From NCBI GenBank assembly GCA_965112735.1, contig OZ218956.1, positions 2,542,001 through 2,606,000 on the forward strand: a stretch of 64,000 bases of DNA. Direction: 5' to 3'. This DNA is from Phaeosaccion multiseriatum. Lineage: Eukaryota > Ochrophyta, other classes. The notes below the pieces were generated by a model. That model saw only the letters and a program-made list of their open reading frames with translations. It ran no database searches and was not told the DNA's origin. Each line of letters opens with the position of its first letter. Position 1 is the stretch's first letter. The translations under genes were made by a program, and so were the position numbers. Shown one piece after another: positions 54,527 through 64,000 of the stretch.

Positions 54527-55808
54527 TCGTGATTCCGGCAGGGTTACAGTTACAGTCACCCCCAACGCACACATACACACGTGCGCAGACACACTCACTC
54601 ACTCACTCACTCACTCCCAATCATTCATCGACACTATTGGGACGCCCTGTACAATCGAAGCAAGTACAAGTGTCATCTATGCCTAACATTCATAGCTGCA
54701 GTAAAGAGAGGTATCTGAATGATGGAATTGGTCCAATAACCAATAACCCGATAATTCCACGTGGATTATTCACCCATGTGACTGATGTTTATTTCGCCCT
54801 GGACGTGATATTCTGATTGTTGATTATGGCCGGCGCCAGGCTTGATTACTCATTATGGTCGGCGCATGCCATAATCATGTCCAGGGCCGACCTCGATCGA
54901 TCAACGACACACAGAGAGAGAGAAGGGACGCGAAAAGCAATCTCTCGGACGAACCCCTTCCCTCTTTCCCTCCTATATGGCACTATGTGAAGAGCAACTA
55001 CATCACGATGCATGTATGCACGCAGCGAACGCACTCTCACTCTCGTGCTTGTGCCAAGCAACAAAACGATGCACTTTTCTCTTCTTGAGTTAATCATACG
55101 TTAATAAAGGGTGGGTGCAAATGTCACGAGTTTTGTCTATTTGCATGCATGGAGGGCACGGAGGAGGGGGAAGGCATGTATGTGTGGTGTGTGCGTGTGG
55201 CGCAGGGAACCAAGGAGGAGAGTGGGAGAGGGGCGGGTGTAGGCTCAATCAAATGGCCTACTTGCCCTAACCCCCCCCGCCCCCCTCCTCCTCCTGTGTG
55301 CGTGTGCTACTACCTTTCCGACTATGGCCTTCACACTTAAGTGGGCGACACGTGTCATGGGGGTGTGCAGTGCATTCATTCCCTGTCTTGCCTTCCTTCC
55401 TTCTTTCCTTCCTATCCCCCTCCCTCCCCTCTTCCTCCTCTACCTAGTTTGGGCCGTTCGTTTGCTTGTCGTGTGTTGTTTGTGCCTATCATAGTTGAGT
55501 TTGTCGGGGGCTCGCTTCTCCTCCACCCCATAACCCCCCCCCCCCCCCAAAAAAAACAGGCACACATGCTCACTCAATCACACCAATCTCCCCCACCCCT
55601 CCCCTCCTCACGACACAACACAGAACGACATGTACACATCCACCCCCCCCCCATACACCCTCAGACCCCACTACCTCTCTCAGGGTTGCTCCCTCCCCTC
55701 CCATTGGACTCTCTGTAGATAAGAGAGAGAGAGAGACAGAGGGAGAGGCAGCCTTCCTCCCTCTCCTGGCGCCCTACCCTGCCCTGCTCTAGCCCCTCAT
55801 TTGCCTCT
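54527..55808. other. convergent intergenic region with a long inverted repeat
   Basis: 3' flanks of the AAA ATPase and cyclin genes. An AT-richer stretch (54650-54880) holds an imperfect inverted repeat (54796-54887). A TTAATAAAG near 55101 could be a polyadenylation signal. The rest is C-rich, with (CCCC)n and (GA)n patches. No supported gene. Confidence 0.4.
54796..54887. repeat. imperfect inverted repeat / hairpin
   Basis: Left arm GCCCTGGACGTGAT (54796-54809) and TATGGCCGGCGCC (54825-54837), separated by 15 unpaired bases. The right arm (54861-54887) is GGCGCATGCCATAATC followed by ATGTCCAGGGC. Its complement pairs with both left blocks with about three mismatches. A direct partial copy TTATGGTCGGCGC lies in the loop (54853-54865). 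Confidence 0.75.
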
Positions 55809-58346
55809 TTACAAGGAGAAGCGCAGGTCTGCCTTCGCGATGGAGCCGAAGCGCTGACTGCTGAACTTTCTCTCCACAGCAACAAGGTCGGGGCGCTGCC
55901 TGAACACATTCTCAATGTCCTGAATGCCGCTCAGGAGATCCTCCTACAACAGCCAACAAGACAAACAGAGACAGTTGGTAATTATACCACAACAGATTTG
56001 TCAGGCTTGGCTCAGGCCATAGAGAGAAGTGACGAGGGAGGAGCAAGAAAAGGCCTCCATATGGTCAAGCAAGAGAAGACGATCGAATCTACTGCTCCTC
56101 ACAGAGCCTGACAGACTCTTGAATCGCCACCACCCCTGCTTGCCGTCTTCCGTCCTTCCTTCCCTCCCTCACCCCAAGAGCTATCCCCGGTCGTCGGTCT
56201 GCCCCCCCCTCCTTATGTCATCCTTTGCCGTTCTCTCCCTCCCTCCTCACCCCTCACCCCACCCTCTCCTTCCCTCTCTTACCTCCTTGTAAGACGTGTA
56301 CTTTTCGAGCGTTACGGACCAAGGGTTCCTGTTGAGATTCATGCGGGCAATGTAAATGGCGCAGCTCGCCACGGTGCTGGGCAGGTACTTGAGCATACAC
56401 TGCTCCTGCAGCATGCGCTCGGCAATGTAGCACGACAGCTGTGATTCATTGTCGTTACGGCAGTTTCAAAGAAGCAGCAGAGGAAAGGGAGGGGAGAGGA
56501 GAGAAGAAAGAATCAATATAGAGGGAGGGAAGGACCGGAACGGATGGCAGGGAGAGGGGAAGAGAAGTCAGGGGGGAGGAGATGGATAATTGCATGAATG
56601 AATGGATAGATTTGACACCTCCCCCTTCCTTCCCCTTTGGAAGACGCGAAACAGGTAAGTAGTAGTACATTCTATAGGGGGATAGTCCCTCTCAGCTGTT
56701 CCTGCTGCTGCTTCTGCTTCTGCTTCACACTACACACGTATACGTACGTACGCACGAAGAAACAGAACAACAAGCTCCTCTCGGTATGCATATGACTCCT
56801 CCATCACGCACATTCATTCGTCTATCGTCCATCCATTCCACCGACCCACTCACTCACTCACCCATCTCACGACCCATCCACCAACCAAGCAATCACGTTT
56901 GAAGTATCTATCCTTCTATCGTATCTGTCCATCTATCACACGTTCTGTGTGCATGTACGCACGTACGTACCTGGACGATGCGCTTGTCGGCGTGCGCGGC
57001 CTTGAGGTACCGCAGCAGGAAGCAGTAGGTAGTGGGTACCGTGACCTGGAAGCCCAAAGACACCAGGATCTTACTCTCCATGCGGAGGATCTGTTCCTTT
57101 GTGTACGCCTTGTCGGTGATGTACACGAGGTCTCGGATCTCGGGAGGGTAGATCTCCTGAGTGTTTGTAAATGTGGGTGTGTATACAATAGAGAGATAAA
57201 TGGTTGTAGACAAAAGGAAATGAGAGGGGAAGTGGAAGAGAGAGAGAGAGAGCGTGAGTGGGAGTGGAGGTGGGGGCGAGAGAGTTATCCGCAGCGGGAT
57301 GTTGAGGGGTGCGTCTGGTGGGGGAGGGGGGGCAGCGGGCTTTGATGTGGGGAGGAAGAGAGGGAGAGAGAAATAGAGAGTAGAGGAAGACAACAGGAGG
57401 CCTCTTCTCTTCCACATGTCCCTCCCTCCCGTCCCTTGGCGACCGCAGTAGCCATCACGGTATACTCAGGCTGTTAACTTGGATGAATGCATGTGTGTTA
57501 TACTCCTCTAGACTGCCGACCCCTCTGCCACTCTTGACGAGAGAAAGACTGACCACGTCTCACTCAAAGCCCCTACTTTCGTCTCCCCTCCACTCCCCTT
57601 ACCTCGTACTTGCTCGCCAGAAGCAGGGCAGTGACTCCCACCAGCTGTAAATCTCCCTTCGCCACGGGTGCCTGAGACAGGTACTTGTCAATCACGTACA
57701 CGGTCAGGAAGAGGGTGTCTGGCACCAGCTTGAACTTCAAATGCACCTCCACCAACCAGTCTACCAAGATGGCCCGCATCTGAGCGTTGATCTCAGGCTG
57801 CTTGCTGAGGGCGGCGGCGTCCAGTGACGTGACCACCTCCTCGCTCCTAAGGTGTACGTACAGGTCTTCCACATACTCGGTAATGGCCAGCGGCTCATTC
57901 ACATCCCGTGCGTCAATGTCGTTGGCCGCACGGGCAGAAGGCACGACATTGCGGCTGGCGCTCCGGCTCCGGCTCCTTGGCGCAGGAGCGGTGGTCGATG
58001 AAGAGTCCGAAGAAGTAGCGGCGGGAGGGTTTGACACCTCGTGGTCGACCCTGCGGGTCTGAGGTGCGGCCGAAGTACGGGCCTGATGAGGTGCCACAGA
58101 TGCAGCTGGCTTGGGTGCAGCGGGGGGAAGACCCCTACCGCCATTGCGTCCAGAAGGAGCAGGGGCGTTGTTGGAGATGTCGCTACCGAATTGCCTCGTC
58201 GTACTCCTAGAGGTGCGGCGGGGCTCATTCAGTTTCCCATTTGTGGAACTTGTGTTCTCGCCAGTGTCCATAGGGTCAGTTTCCACGTTAGCGCTGCTGC
58301 TTCCGAGCGCGCTAGCGCTGCTGCTTGATCTGGTAGGGCGGGGCAT
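55809..58346 (-). CDS. B-type cyclin
   Basis: ATG 58346 (MPRPTRSSSSAS), stop at 55809-55811. Exon 1 carries a Ser/Pro/Arg-rich N-terminus of about 150 residues, then VNEPLAITEYVEDLYVHLR and the cyclin box: INAQMRAILVDWLVEVHLKF (the MRAILVDWL signature), LTVYVIDKYLSQAPV, LVGVTALLLASKYE. The next exon continues EIYPPEIRDLVYITDKAYT, ILRMESKILVSLGFQVTVPT, then SCYIAERMLQEQCMLKYLPS and YIARMNLNRNPWSVTLEKYT (C-terminal cyclin fold), ending IAKADLRFSL. B-type cyclins activate CDK1 at mitosis. A destruction box is not obvious near the N-terminus. The intron after KRIVQ opens (GTAC)n from its donor. Confidence 0.93.
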
Positions 58347-59169
58347 GCTTAGTGCCTTCAAGATAACTGATGACACTGGTTTTCCTTCTCTGCTCCCACT
58401 CGTGCTGTTGCTGCTGCACCGGGCCTCCGCTCTGCTATGATACAGTCCTAATGCTTCGTCCGTCTCCGTCTCCTGTCACGTCCTCGTCTTTCCCTTCCTT
58501 GCCCCTCTGCCTACTGCTCTTTCACCTGCTCTCCTCTCTACTGCCGTGCTGGACCTATTCTCTCCGCGGCAATCGCAATCTCCTTCCCCGGCTCTGTTTC
58601 CTCAAGCCTTCCTTCTCAAAGCCGCCACTACGTCGCTCACCTCACAGAGTGAACTGAATGTCTGAGAAGAGAGACGCACTATCTACGGGGGCGTGAGGTG
58701 ATTGCTACGAGTGAAAAAAGAGGACGTTGATACATCTCTTTGCCCAACGAGAATCATGACCGGCCATTAATTTAAACGCAAACTGGTCAAATCCTCTAAC
58801 GGGCGGATTTCCAATTTTTTTCTTTCTTTTCTTCCCTTCATTAATTTAGCACTTCAACACATGTGAGAAGGGGCTGCGCTGCTGCGAGGGGTTTTCCTCA
58901 AGAGCAGTAACCACGGCATGACTCCAATTCAAAGGCGCAATCCGCAGCGCGACACAGGCGAAGGACAGCCCTCACGCTTATGACGAGAACCTCAGATAGA
59001 TCAGATATGGTGGTGCAACGAAGAGGAGGAAGCCGCGGAGTAGAGGAGGAAGGGTCGAAGGATAGGACCTGGTCTGGAGTCCTAGACTGGAGAGTGACAT
59101 TGACGGGCAGCGAGAGCTCTTATCTGCTTGAGAGGGGAGACCTTCACACAGACTAAAGCAGGGTCCACG

Positions 59170-59352
59170 ATGATTATCTCACAGCAACAACAACAACAAC
59201 AGCAGGAGGACGAGGAGACGGAGAACGAGGACGGTACCATCGACCCCGGATTGGCAGCAGCAGCAGCAGCAGCAGCAGCAGGCAGTCACTACGAGCATGA
59301 GGAGAGGAGACGGAAAGTGAAGGTGATGAAGCTGAAGCGGTGCGGCATCTAG
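59170..59352 (+). CDS. small hypothetical protein with Gln and Ala runs
   Basis: ATG 59170 opens MIISQQQQQQQQEDEETENE, an Ala run and a basic end KVKVMKLKRCGI. The mix of acidic and basic segments is protein-like, but most of the frame is triplet repeats and there is no homologue I recognise. It could be an exon of a larger gene or chance. Confidence 0.25.
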   Translation: MIISQQQQQQQQEDEETENEDGTIDPGLAAAAAAAAAGSHYEHEERRRKVKVMKLKRCGI

Positions 59353-59831
59353 AGCTCCTCATGCCCCCTTTACACCACACCAGACCAGACCACAACAGAC
59401 CACACTCAAGGTCAAGACCAAGCCCCGGGGGGGAAGGTGCGGCTGTCCTTGGGCAGTAGACGAGCACACACCTTGGGGAAGGCAGCTGATGGTGGCGACG
59501 CTGGTAAGGGTGGTGGTGATGGCAGCTCTGCTTCCCTGAACTGCTTGAATGCTTTAGTCTAGGACCTTGCCGTGCGAGGCCAGGAGAGCGCGGAGGGAAG
59601 GGCCTCGTGGAGACTGCGATACTGCTATCCGCGGCGGGGAGAGAGAGCAGGAGGCGGAAGGATGCCGAGACACCTCCTCCGCCCCCATCCTCTTCATTCC
59701 CCCTGCGCATCTACTCCACGCAGTGATTGTGGAGAGAGCAGGGAAGAAGGTGTATCCACCACATGCTGAACTCAACAAATGTGTGCCATTTCTGGTCATA
59801 GAGTAGAAACACCCGATGGTGTAGAGCACAC

Positions 59832-59851
59832 TGGGAGAAACGTTTCTCCCA
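59832..59851. repeat. 20-bp perfect palindrome
   Basis: TGGGAGAAACGTTTCTCCCA is its own reverse complement. It lies in intergenic DNA. Confidence 0.95.
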
Positions 59852-60446
59852 ATAGGATTTGATTCAATGAACATTACCTTTCAACGCAATGTTCGCATGT
59901 ACTACTGTTATTTTGTTCTTCCCTCTGTCCGCTCTCTTGGTTGGCAGAGGCCTCGTGGGGATGTGGCCATCGTCAGTGTACGCAAGTGGTGAACACTGGC
60001 GCGCCCCCATCAGCTACCTCTCGTGCGATTATCGGTGTCTATCTTCACGCATCAAGGCCTTGACCCTAAGAGTGCAGGGTGACGCTGGGGCTACAAGAAT
60101 AATATTAGCGACCATTCACCTCCACCCCACTCCCCACACCTCGTCCCAACCCTCTCTCACCCACAGCAACACCGCTGGACACGCACACCCCAAAGCACAT
60201 TCATCCGACGCTACACCGTCCGATCAGGTCATCAGCTCTTGTCCTGCAATGAATACATACCTGCTGCCCCCCTTTATATGTTTAGTTATCCAATATATTA
60301 TAACTACGTAGTAATAAGTCGCGAGGCCTGTATACAACGAACGGCACGGTAGCAGTGCAGCAATGTAGCAAGGCAGCACGGCCCATAGCAGCAGTTGTAT
60401 GAGTAGTCATACGATACAGACCTGCTGCTGCATGGCCACAAAACTC

Positions 60447-63296
60447 CTAGCCGCCCGCCATGAGCATCTTGAGGGTCTTCTTGTCGGGTTCGTTGCCTGC
60501 GTTGTGTCGCTTATACTCCTCAATCACCCTTCGCTGGTGCAAGCCCATCTGCATCTTTTGCCACGCCTTCTCCCCTGTTGAGAAGTAAGGAAGCATAAGG
60601 GACACACGGCAGGACAGCCAGGACAAGTTGCTGCAGTCAGTCCCTGAGTACCCTCGAGAGCGTGTGTATGCGTGTGTGTGTGTGCGCGTGTGTGTGTGCG
60701 CGTGTGTGTGTGCGCGTGTGTGTGCGTGTGTGTGTGCACGCGTGTGTGTGCGTGTGTGTGTGCTTGCGTGTGTGTATGTGTGTGTGTGATCTCTTTTCCT
60801 AGAGAGATATCCTTCCTTCCTTCCTTCCGTCCGTCCGTCCGTCCCTCCCTCCCTCCCTCCCTCCCTCCCTCCCCTGACCTAAGCAGTGCCGTTGCATGTT
60901 GTCCTGCAGCTGATAGGCGGGGAAGAGCAGCAGAGGGTAGTGCTTATCCAAGCTGCGAAACTCGTTAAAGTCAATGAGTCCGTCTGAGTTCACGTCGAAC
61001 TCATCCAAGGCCTTGCTGAAGTTCCCTGGGAAGAGCGGCGATCCGTTGTTCACCTCCTTGCACAGCATGTCGAACTCAATCTCATCGATGGAGCCGCTCC
61101 CGTCACCGTCGTACTTGTCAAACACGACTTTTTGTTTACCATTTCGCAGGAACAAAGCAGAACAGAGCAACAGTATAGGGGCAAAGAGCAAAGCAGAGCA
61201 GAGAGGGAAAGAGAGAGGGAGAGAGAGAGAGAGAGAGAGGGAGAGAAAGACCAAGAACGGGAGAGAGAGAGGGGGAGGGAGAGGGAGAGAGAGAGGGATG
61301 GAGAGAAAGACCGACAGCGGGAGAGTGAGGCCGTGCGTACGGACCCGTGCATACGTACGAAGTAACGCTGTAACATGTTCCGCCGGGAGGGTACGTAAGG
61401 TTACGAAACGTTACGGAACGTTACGTACATCTGAGGATCTCGTCTTTGTGGAACATGCAGTACTTGCACACGACACGTAAGAGCTCTGAGAAGTTCATGT
61501 GCCCGTCGGGGTCTGCGAGTCGTCCATCCACCCAACCAGAGAGGGAGAGCACAAGAGACCCAGTAGGGGAGGGGTAGGACGGTTAGAGAGGAGGGGGGGA
61601 AAGGAGGGAAAGAAAAGTGGGTAGTACGGTCCGGACGAGCGGTGAGAGAGGGAGAGGTGAGAGGGAGGGAGGGAGATAAAGGGGGAACTGAACAGACAGA
61701 GACGGAAACAGAGTAAAGGATGGAGAGAGAGAGGGAGAGAGAGAGAGAAGGAGACAGAGGGAGAAGGTGAAAGAAGAGAGTAGCGAAAGATGCGAGAGAG
61801 AATGGCAAGGCAAGACCTCAAAGCCGAGAAAGAGTCGCAGTAGTCAGGCACTTGAGGAGCCAGACTTGGTTTGGGAAAGAAGAGTAGTCATCGATATCCT
61901 CTTCCCCGCTTAGAGACGTAAGCAAACAACGCACCGACGCCCATGGTGGAAAAGATGTGGTTCGAGAAGGGGGACCGCTCAATGTCGATAAACTCGAGAA
62001 ATTCTGAGCAGTCGATGGCTCCGGCATTGTCAATATCGATTTCGACGAAGATGTTTCGAAGTTTCTCGCGATTTGAATCACTCACTGCAGCAGAGGAGGG
62101 GCCGAGGAGGAGGAGGAGGAGGAGGAGGAGGAGGAGGAGGAGGAGGAGGAGGAGGAGGAGGAGGAGGAGGAGGAGGAGGAGGAGGAGGAGGAGGAGGAGG
62201 AGGAGGAGGAGGAGGAGGAGGAGGAGGAGGAGGAGGAGGAGGAGGAGGAGGAGGAGGAGGAGGAGGAGGAGGAGGAGGAGGAGGAGGAGGAGGAGGAGGA
62301 GGAGGAGGAGGAGGAGGAGGAGGAGGAGGAGGAGGAGGAGGAGGAGGAGGAGGAGGAGGAGGAGGAGGAGGAGGAGGAGGAGGAGGAAGAGGCGGCGGGT
62401 GGGCGGGTGGGCGGGTGGGGGAGCAAAGGATGGAGGCGGAGAAGAAGTAAGAACGGGGGGGGGGCAGTGGGGGTAGACAAGCGGATTAAGGAGATGGAGA
62501 GAGGTGAACAGAGAGAGAGAGTAGGAGAGAGGGAGAGAAAGTGAGAACCGCCGGAGGGGCCGGGCTGGACGAGAGGGAAGGGGAAAGAGCAAGTGTAGCA
62601 AGCATCAGCGCGGATCGTGGTGGGTGGGTGAGGTAGGGTCTTGACTACCTACAACTCACTTTGGAGCATGGCAACAACTTCCTTCGCCTCCGCGGACAGG
62701 GTGCTCTCGCCAACCGACAGCACTTTGTGAAACAGTCTCCGCAGCATCTTCACGAACGGACTCTGCTTGGAGCTCTTTAGGGCCGCCTTTTTCTTCTGCA
62801 AGTTCTCTTCGGAGGTAACCCTCTGCAGCACGTCTCGCTTCACCAGGCCCGTCGAAGGGTCTCGCTTGAGCGCCCCCGATCTCGCGCCTGGTACCCTGTT
62901 GGCAGTCGCCGCCCTCTGCATCTGTGGCTTGGCGCTGCTGGCGATGCCCTCGTTATTGTCCTTTTTCGACAACTGTCGCTTAAGACTCCCCGATATTGTT
63001 CTTCCCACCCCTTGAATGGCGGAAGAAGCCGTCGCGCCCTTTCCCGTGTCCTTCAAAGCTCCTTTTGGTAATGGTTTGCTCTGTTGCTCTACGGGTATCA
63101 CCTTGGCACCACCGCCCCCCGTCTTTGAATGCTTGCGCCCATCCTTCTGCCCATGTCCGCTCCCATGTCCATGTCCATGTCCATGTCCATGTCCATGGCC
63201 GTGGCCGTGGCCATGTGCACTGTGATGGGCACTCTGTCCATGAGTATCCTGTTTGCTCAGCTTGGTTGTCCGGGCGGCGTGGGTAGTCGGGGCCAT
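60447..63296 (-). CDS. EF-hand calcium-binding protein with His-Gly repeat N-terminus
   Basis: ATG 63296, stop at 60447-60449. Exon 1 (63296-62660) encodes a basic, low-complexity region with nine His-Gly pairs (encoded by a CATGTC-type hexamer) and [18 protein letters not shown]. Exon 2 (62084 on) has EF loop [12 protein letters not shown]; the next exon has [11 protein letters not shown], then [13 protein letters not shown]; the next has two canonical loops, [12 protein letters not shown] and [12 protein letters not shown]; the last ends [10 protein letters not shown]. The first two loops are less canonical than the last two. Likely a cytosolic or axonemal calcium sensor; the partner is unknown. 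A (GGA)95 array fills most of intron 1, as CTC triplets on the coding strand directly ahead of the acceptor CTGCTGCAG. The intron after HKDEILR opens GTACGTAACG repeats. Confidence 0.85.
60660..60788 (+). repeat. (GT)n/(GTGC)n
   Basis: In the last intron of the EF-hand gene. Confidence 0.9.
61384..61432 (-). repeat. GTACGTAACG-type repeat at a splice donor
   Basis: The minus strand reads GTACGTAACGTTCCGTAACG and continues, starting at the donor after the exon ending HKDEILR. The unit is shared with 474-502. Confidence 0.8.
62107..62389 (+). repeat. (GGA)95 array
   Basis: CTC triplets on the coding strand of the EF-hand gene, ending about 20 bases before the exon 2 acceptor. Confidence 0.95.
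63160..63210 (-). repeat. coding hexamer repeat encoding (His-Gly)n
   Basis: CCATGT units (plus strand) translate to alternating His and Gly on the minus strand. Confidence 0.9.
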
Positions 63297-63813
63297 GGCT
63301 CTCTACGCCCTGCTATAGGTGAGATTTACCAGCCCCTCCTTGGTCCTCTCCCCTTTTGCAACACCCTTCTTTCAAGGCTACAAAGCCCCGCGAAGCTCCT
63401 CCAAAGCGGAATCGCACAATCCATTTGGTGGAAGCCAGATCAAAGACAACGCATGTCTTCAAGAGATCTTCACTACCAAATGACTCAGCCACACCATCTT
63501 TCAGAGTGTCCAGCTCTCGCCAGAATTCCCGGTCGCCCCTCCCTCCCTGTCCCTCGCTGTCGTTTATCTATATTTCGCCCCTCCTTTGCGTGTGGCCTCG
63601 GCCCCTCTAATCAGTTCGCTGCAGGGAAGAAGACCCTTTCCCACTTGTCACTTGGATGACGCCTCCGTGCTTGTCACTCGAGCTGTGTTTGTCGTGGCAA
63701 GCCAAGTCGATACAATCGGCGTGGCGTTACAATTCAAGTGCGTGCGATTGGATTGTTAAAAGGGTCGTTGGGTTTTGAGGGTTTTGAGCGGGAGCACAAA
63801 ATCGACGGCAAGG
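63297..63813. promoter_or_regulatory. divergent intergenic region (EF-hand gene / zinc-finger gene)
   Basis: About 520 bp between start codons. A plus-strand frame through 63129-63659 lacks recognisable features. Nothing specific seen. Confidence 0.3.
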
Positions 63814-64000
63814 ATGGTGGAGTGCTCCCGCCACCGCGAGCGGGGCGGAGCTGTAGCGGAAGGCGTTTGGACGTGCAGCAGCTGCGATAGCAGCAATAGC
63901 GCTGGCCGCTTCCAGTGCATCAAATGCTTCCTGCCGCGGCCGCGGCAAGCAGCACCTGATTCAGATTTGGGCGATTTGGAAGATCCATGTGATGAGCGGG
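63814..64000 (+). CDS. RanBP2-type zinc-finger protein (3' truncated by window)
   Basis: ATG 63814 is the first Met after an in-frame stop (TAA, 63757-63759), and the frame is open to the window edge. It encodes VWTCSSCDSSNSAGRFQCIK followed by CFLPRPRQ. The spacing W-x-C-x2-C-x3-N-x6-C-x2-C is exactly that of a RanBP2-type finger, which binds single-stranded RNA or ubiquitin. The remainder lies beyond the window. Confidence 0.65.
   Translation, partial: MVECSRHRERGGAVAEGVWTCSSCDSSNSAGRFQCIKCFLPRPRQAAPDSDLGDLEDPCDER

Larger units (their letters stand above)
58347..60446. other. large gene-poor region upstream of the cyclin gene
   Basis: Contains the cyclin promoter, an AT-rich patch (58740-58860), a 20-bp perfect palindrome (59832-59851) and two weak plus-strand open frames: 59170-59352 (see separate entry) and 59889-60311, a 140-codon frame with a signal-peptide-like start but no recognised domain and unremarkable composition. 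I do not support the latter as a gene. Confidence 0.4.

Noticed and set aside
59889-60311. 140-codon plus-strand frame with a hydrophobic N-terminus
   Set aside because: No domain and unconvincing composition after the first 25 residues; likely chance.
61943-62476. Poly-Arg frame on the plus strand over (GGA)95
   Set aside because: The array lies in intron 1 of the EF-hand gene on the opposite strand; exons on both sides join in phase.
63727-63948. Minus-strand 73-codon Ala-rich frame
   Set aside because: It overlaps the plus-strand zinc-finger frame, which has an exact RanBP2-type Cys/Trp/Asn pattern; the minus frame has no recognisable feature.

Overview
The window reads as nuclear DNA from a eukaryotic alga, most likely a heterokont (stramenopile). 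The evidence is intron-rich, closely packed genes with GT-AG junctions, an ABC1-kinase/beta-lactamase fusion of the type known from photosynthetic eukaryotes, a seven-helix receptor fused to an RGS domain, FAM13-like motifs, and organelle-type PPR and EngB proteins. This lineage call is an inference of low to moderate confidence. No bacterial operons, rRNA, tRNA, CRISPR arrays or intact transposons were seen.

Layout. <1-2452 (+): 3' part of a membrane protein with two FAM13-like motifs. 3142-8780 (-): secreted, stalked RCC1-propeller protein. 9062-10553 (+): uncertain Gly/Gln-rich gene. 10500-11661 (-): ankyrin protein. 12209-14216 (+): 7TM-RGS protein. 15185-19994 (-): eIF3 subunit L. 20554-22363 (-): PPR protein with a frameshift. 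22544-26201 (+): ATG4 protease. 27535-28673 (-): ubiquitin-like protein. 28917-31418 (+): WDR61/SKI8. 31671-41415 (-): ABC1 kinase/beta-lactamase fusion. 41514-43607 (-): SCP2-like/FYVE tail-anchored protein. 43745-47079 (+): EngB-type GTPase. 48109-49322 (-): membrane-anchored PLC-type PH-like protein. 49618-54526 (+): double AAA ATPase. 55809-58346 (-): B-type cyclin. 60447-63296 (-): EF-hand protein. 63814->64000 (+): 5' end of a RanBP2-type zinc-finger gene. Most neighbours are head-to-head or tail-to-tail, and several divergent pairs share 140-300 bp of intergenic DNA. The genes are mainly housekeeping (translation, RNA turnover and transcription, autophagy, organelle biogenesis, cell cycle, lipid and phosphoinositide signalling) and do not form one pathway.

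The most unusual content is between and inside the exons. (1) An 11-base sequence, TTGGTGATACA or its complement TGTATCACCAA, occurs ten times exactly. It lies on both strands, usually beside CAG/CTG runs, in introns and in exons, and in exons it is read in three frames. (2) Several intronic copies lie shortly upstream of a 3' splice site. (3) Many introns begin with a microsatellite that continues the splice-donor sequence, or end in a trinucleotide or dinucleotide tract running into the acceptor. Low-complexity repeats (GGA/CTC up to about 95 copies, GGAA, GA, GT, a 36-bp minisatellite, a 12-bp coding minisatellite) make up much of the rest.

Exon limits were placed by eye from conserved protein sequence and splice consensus. 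First and last exons, and frames across long GGA tracts, are the least certain.
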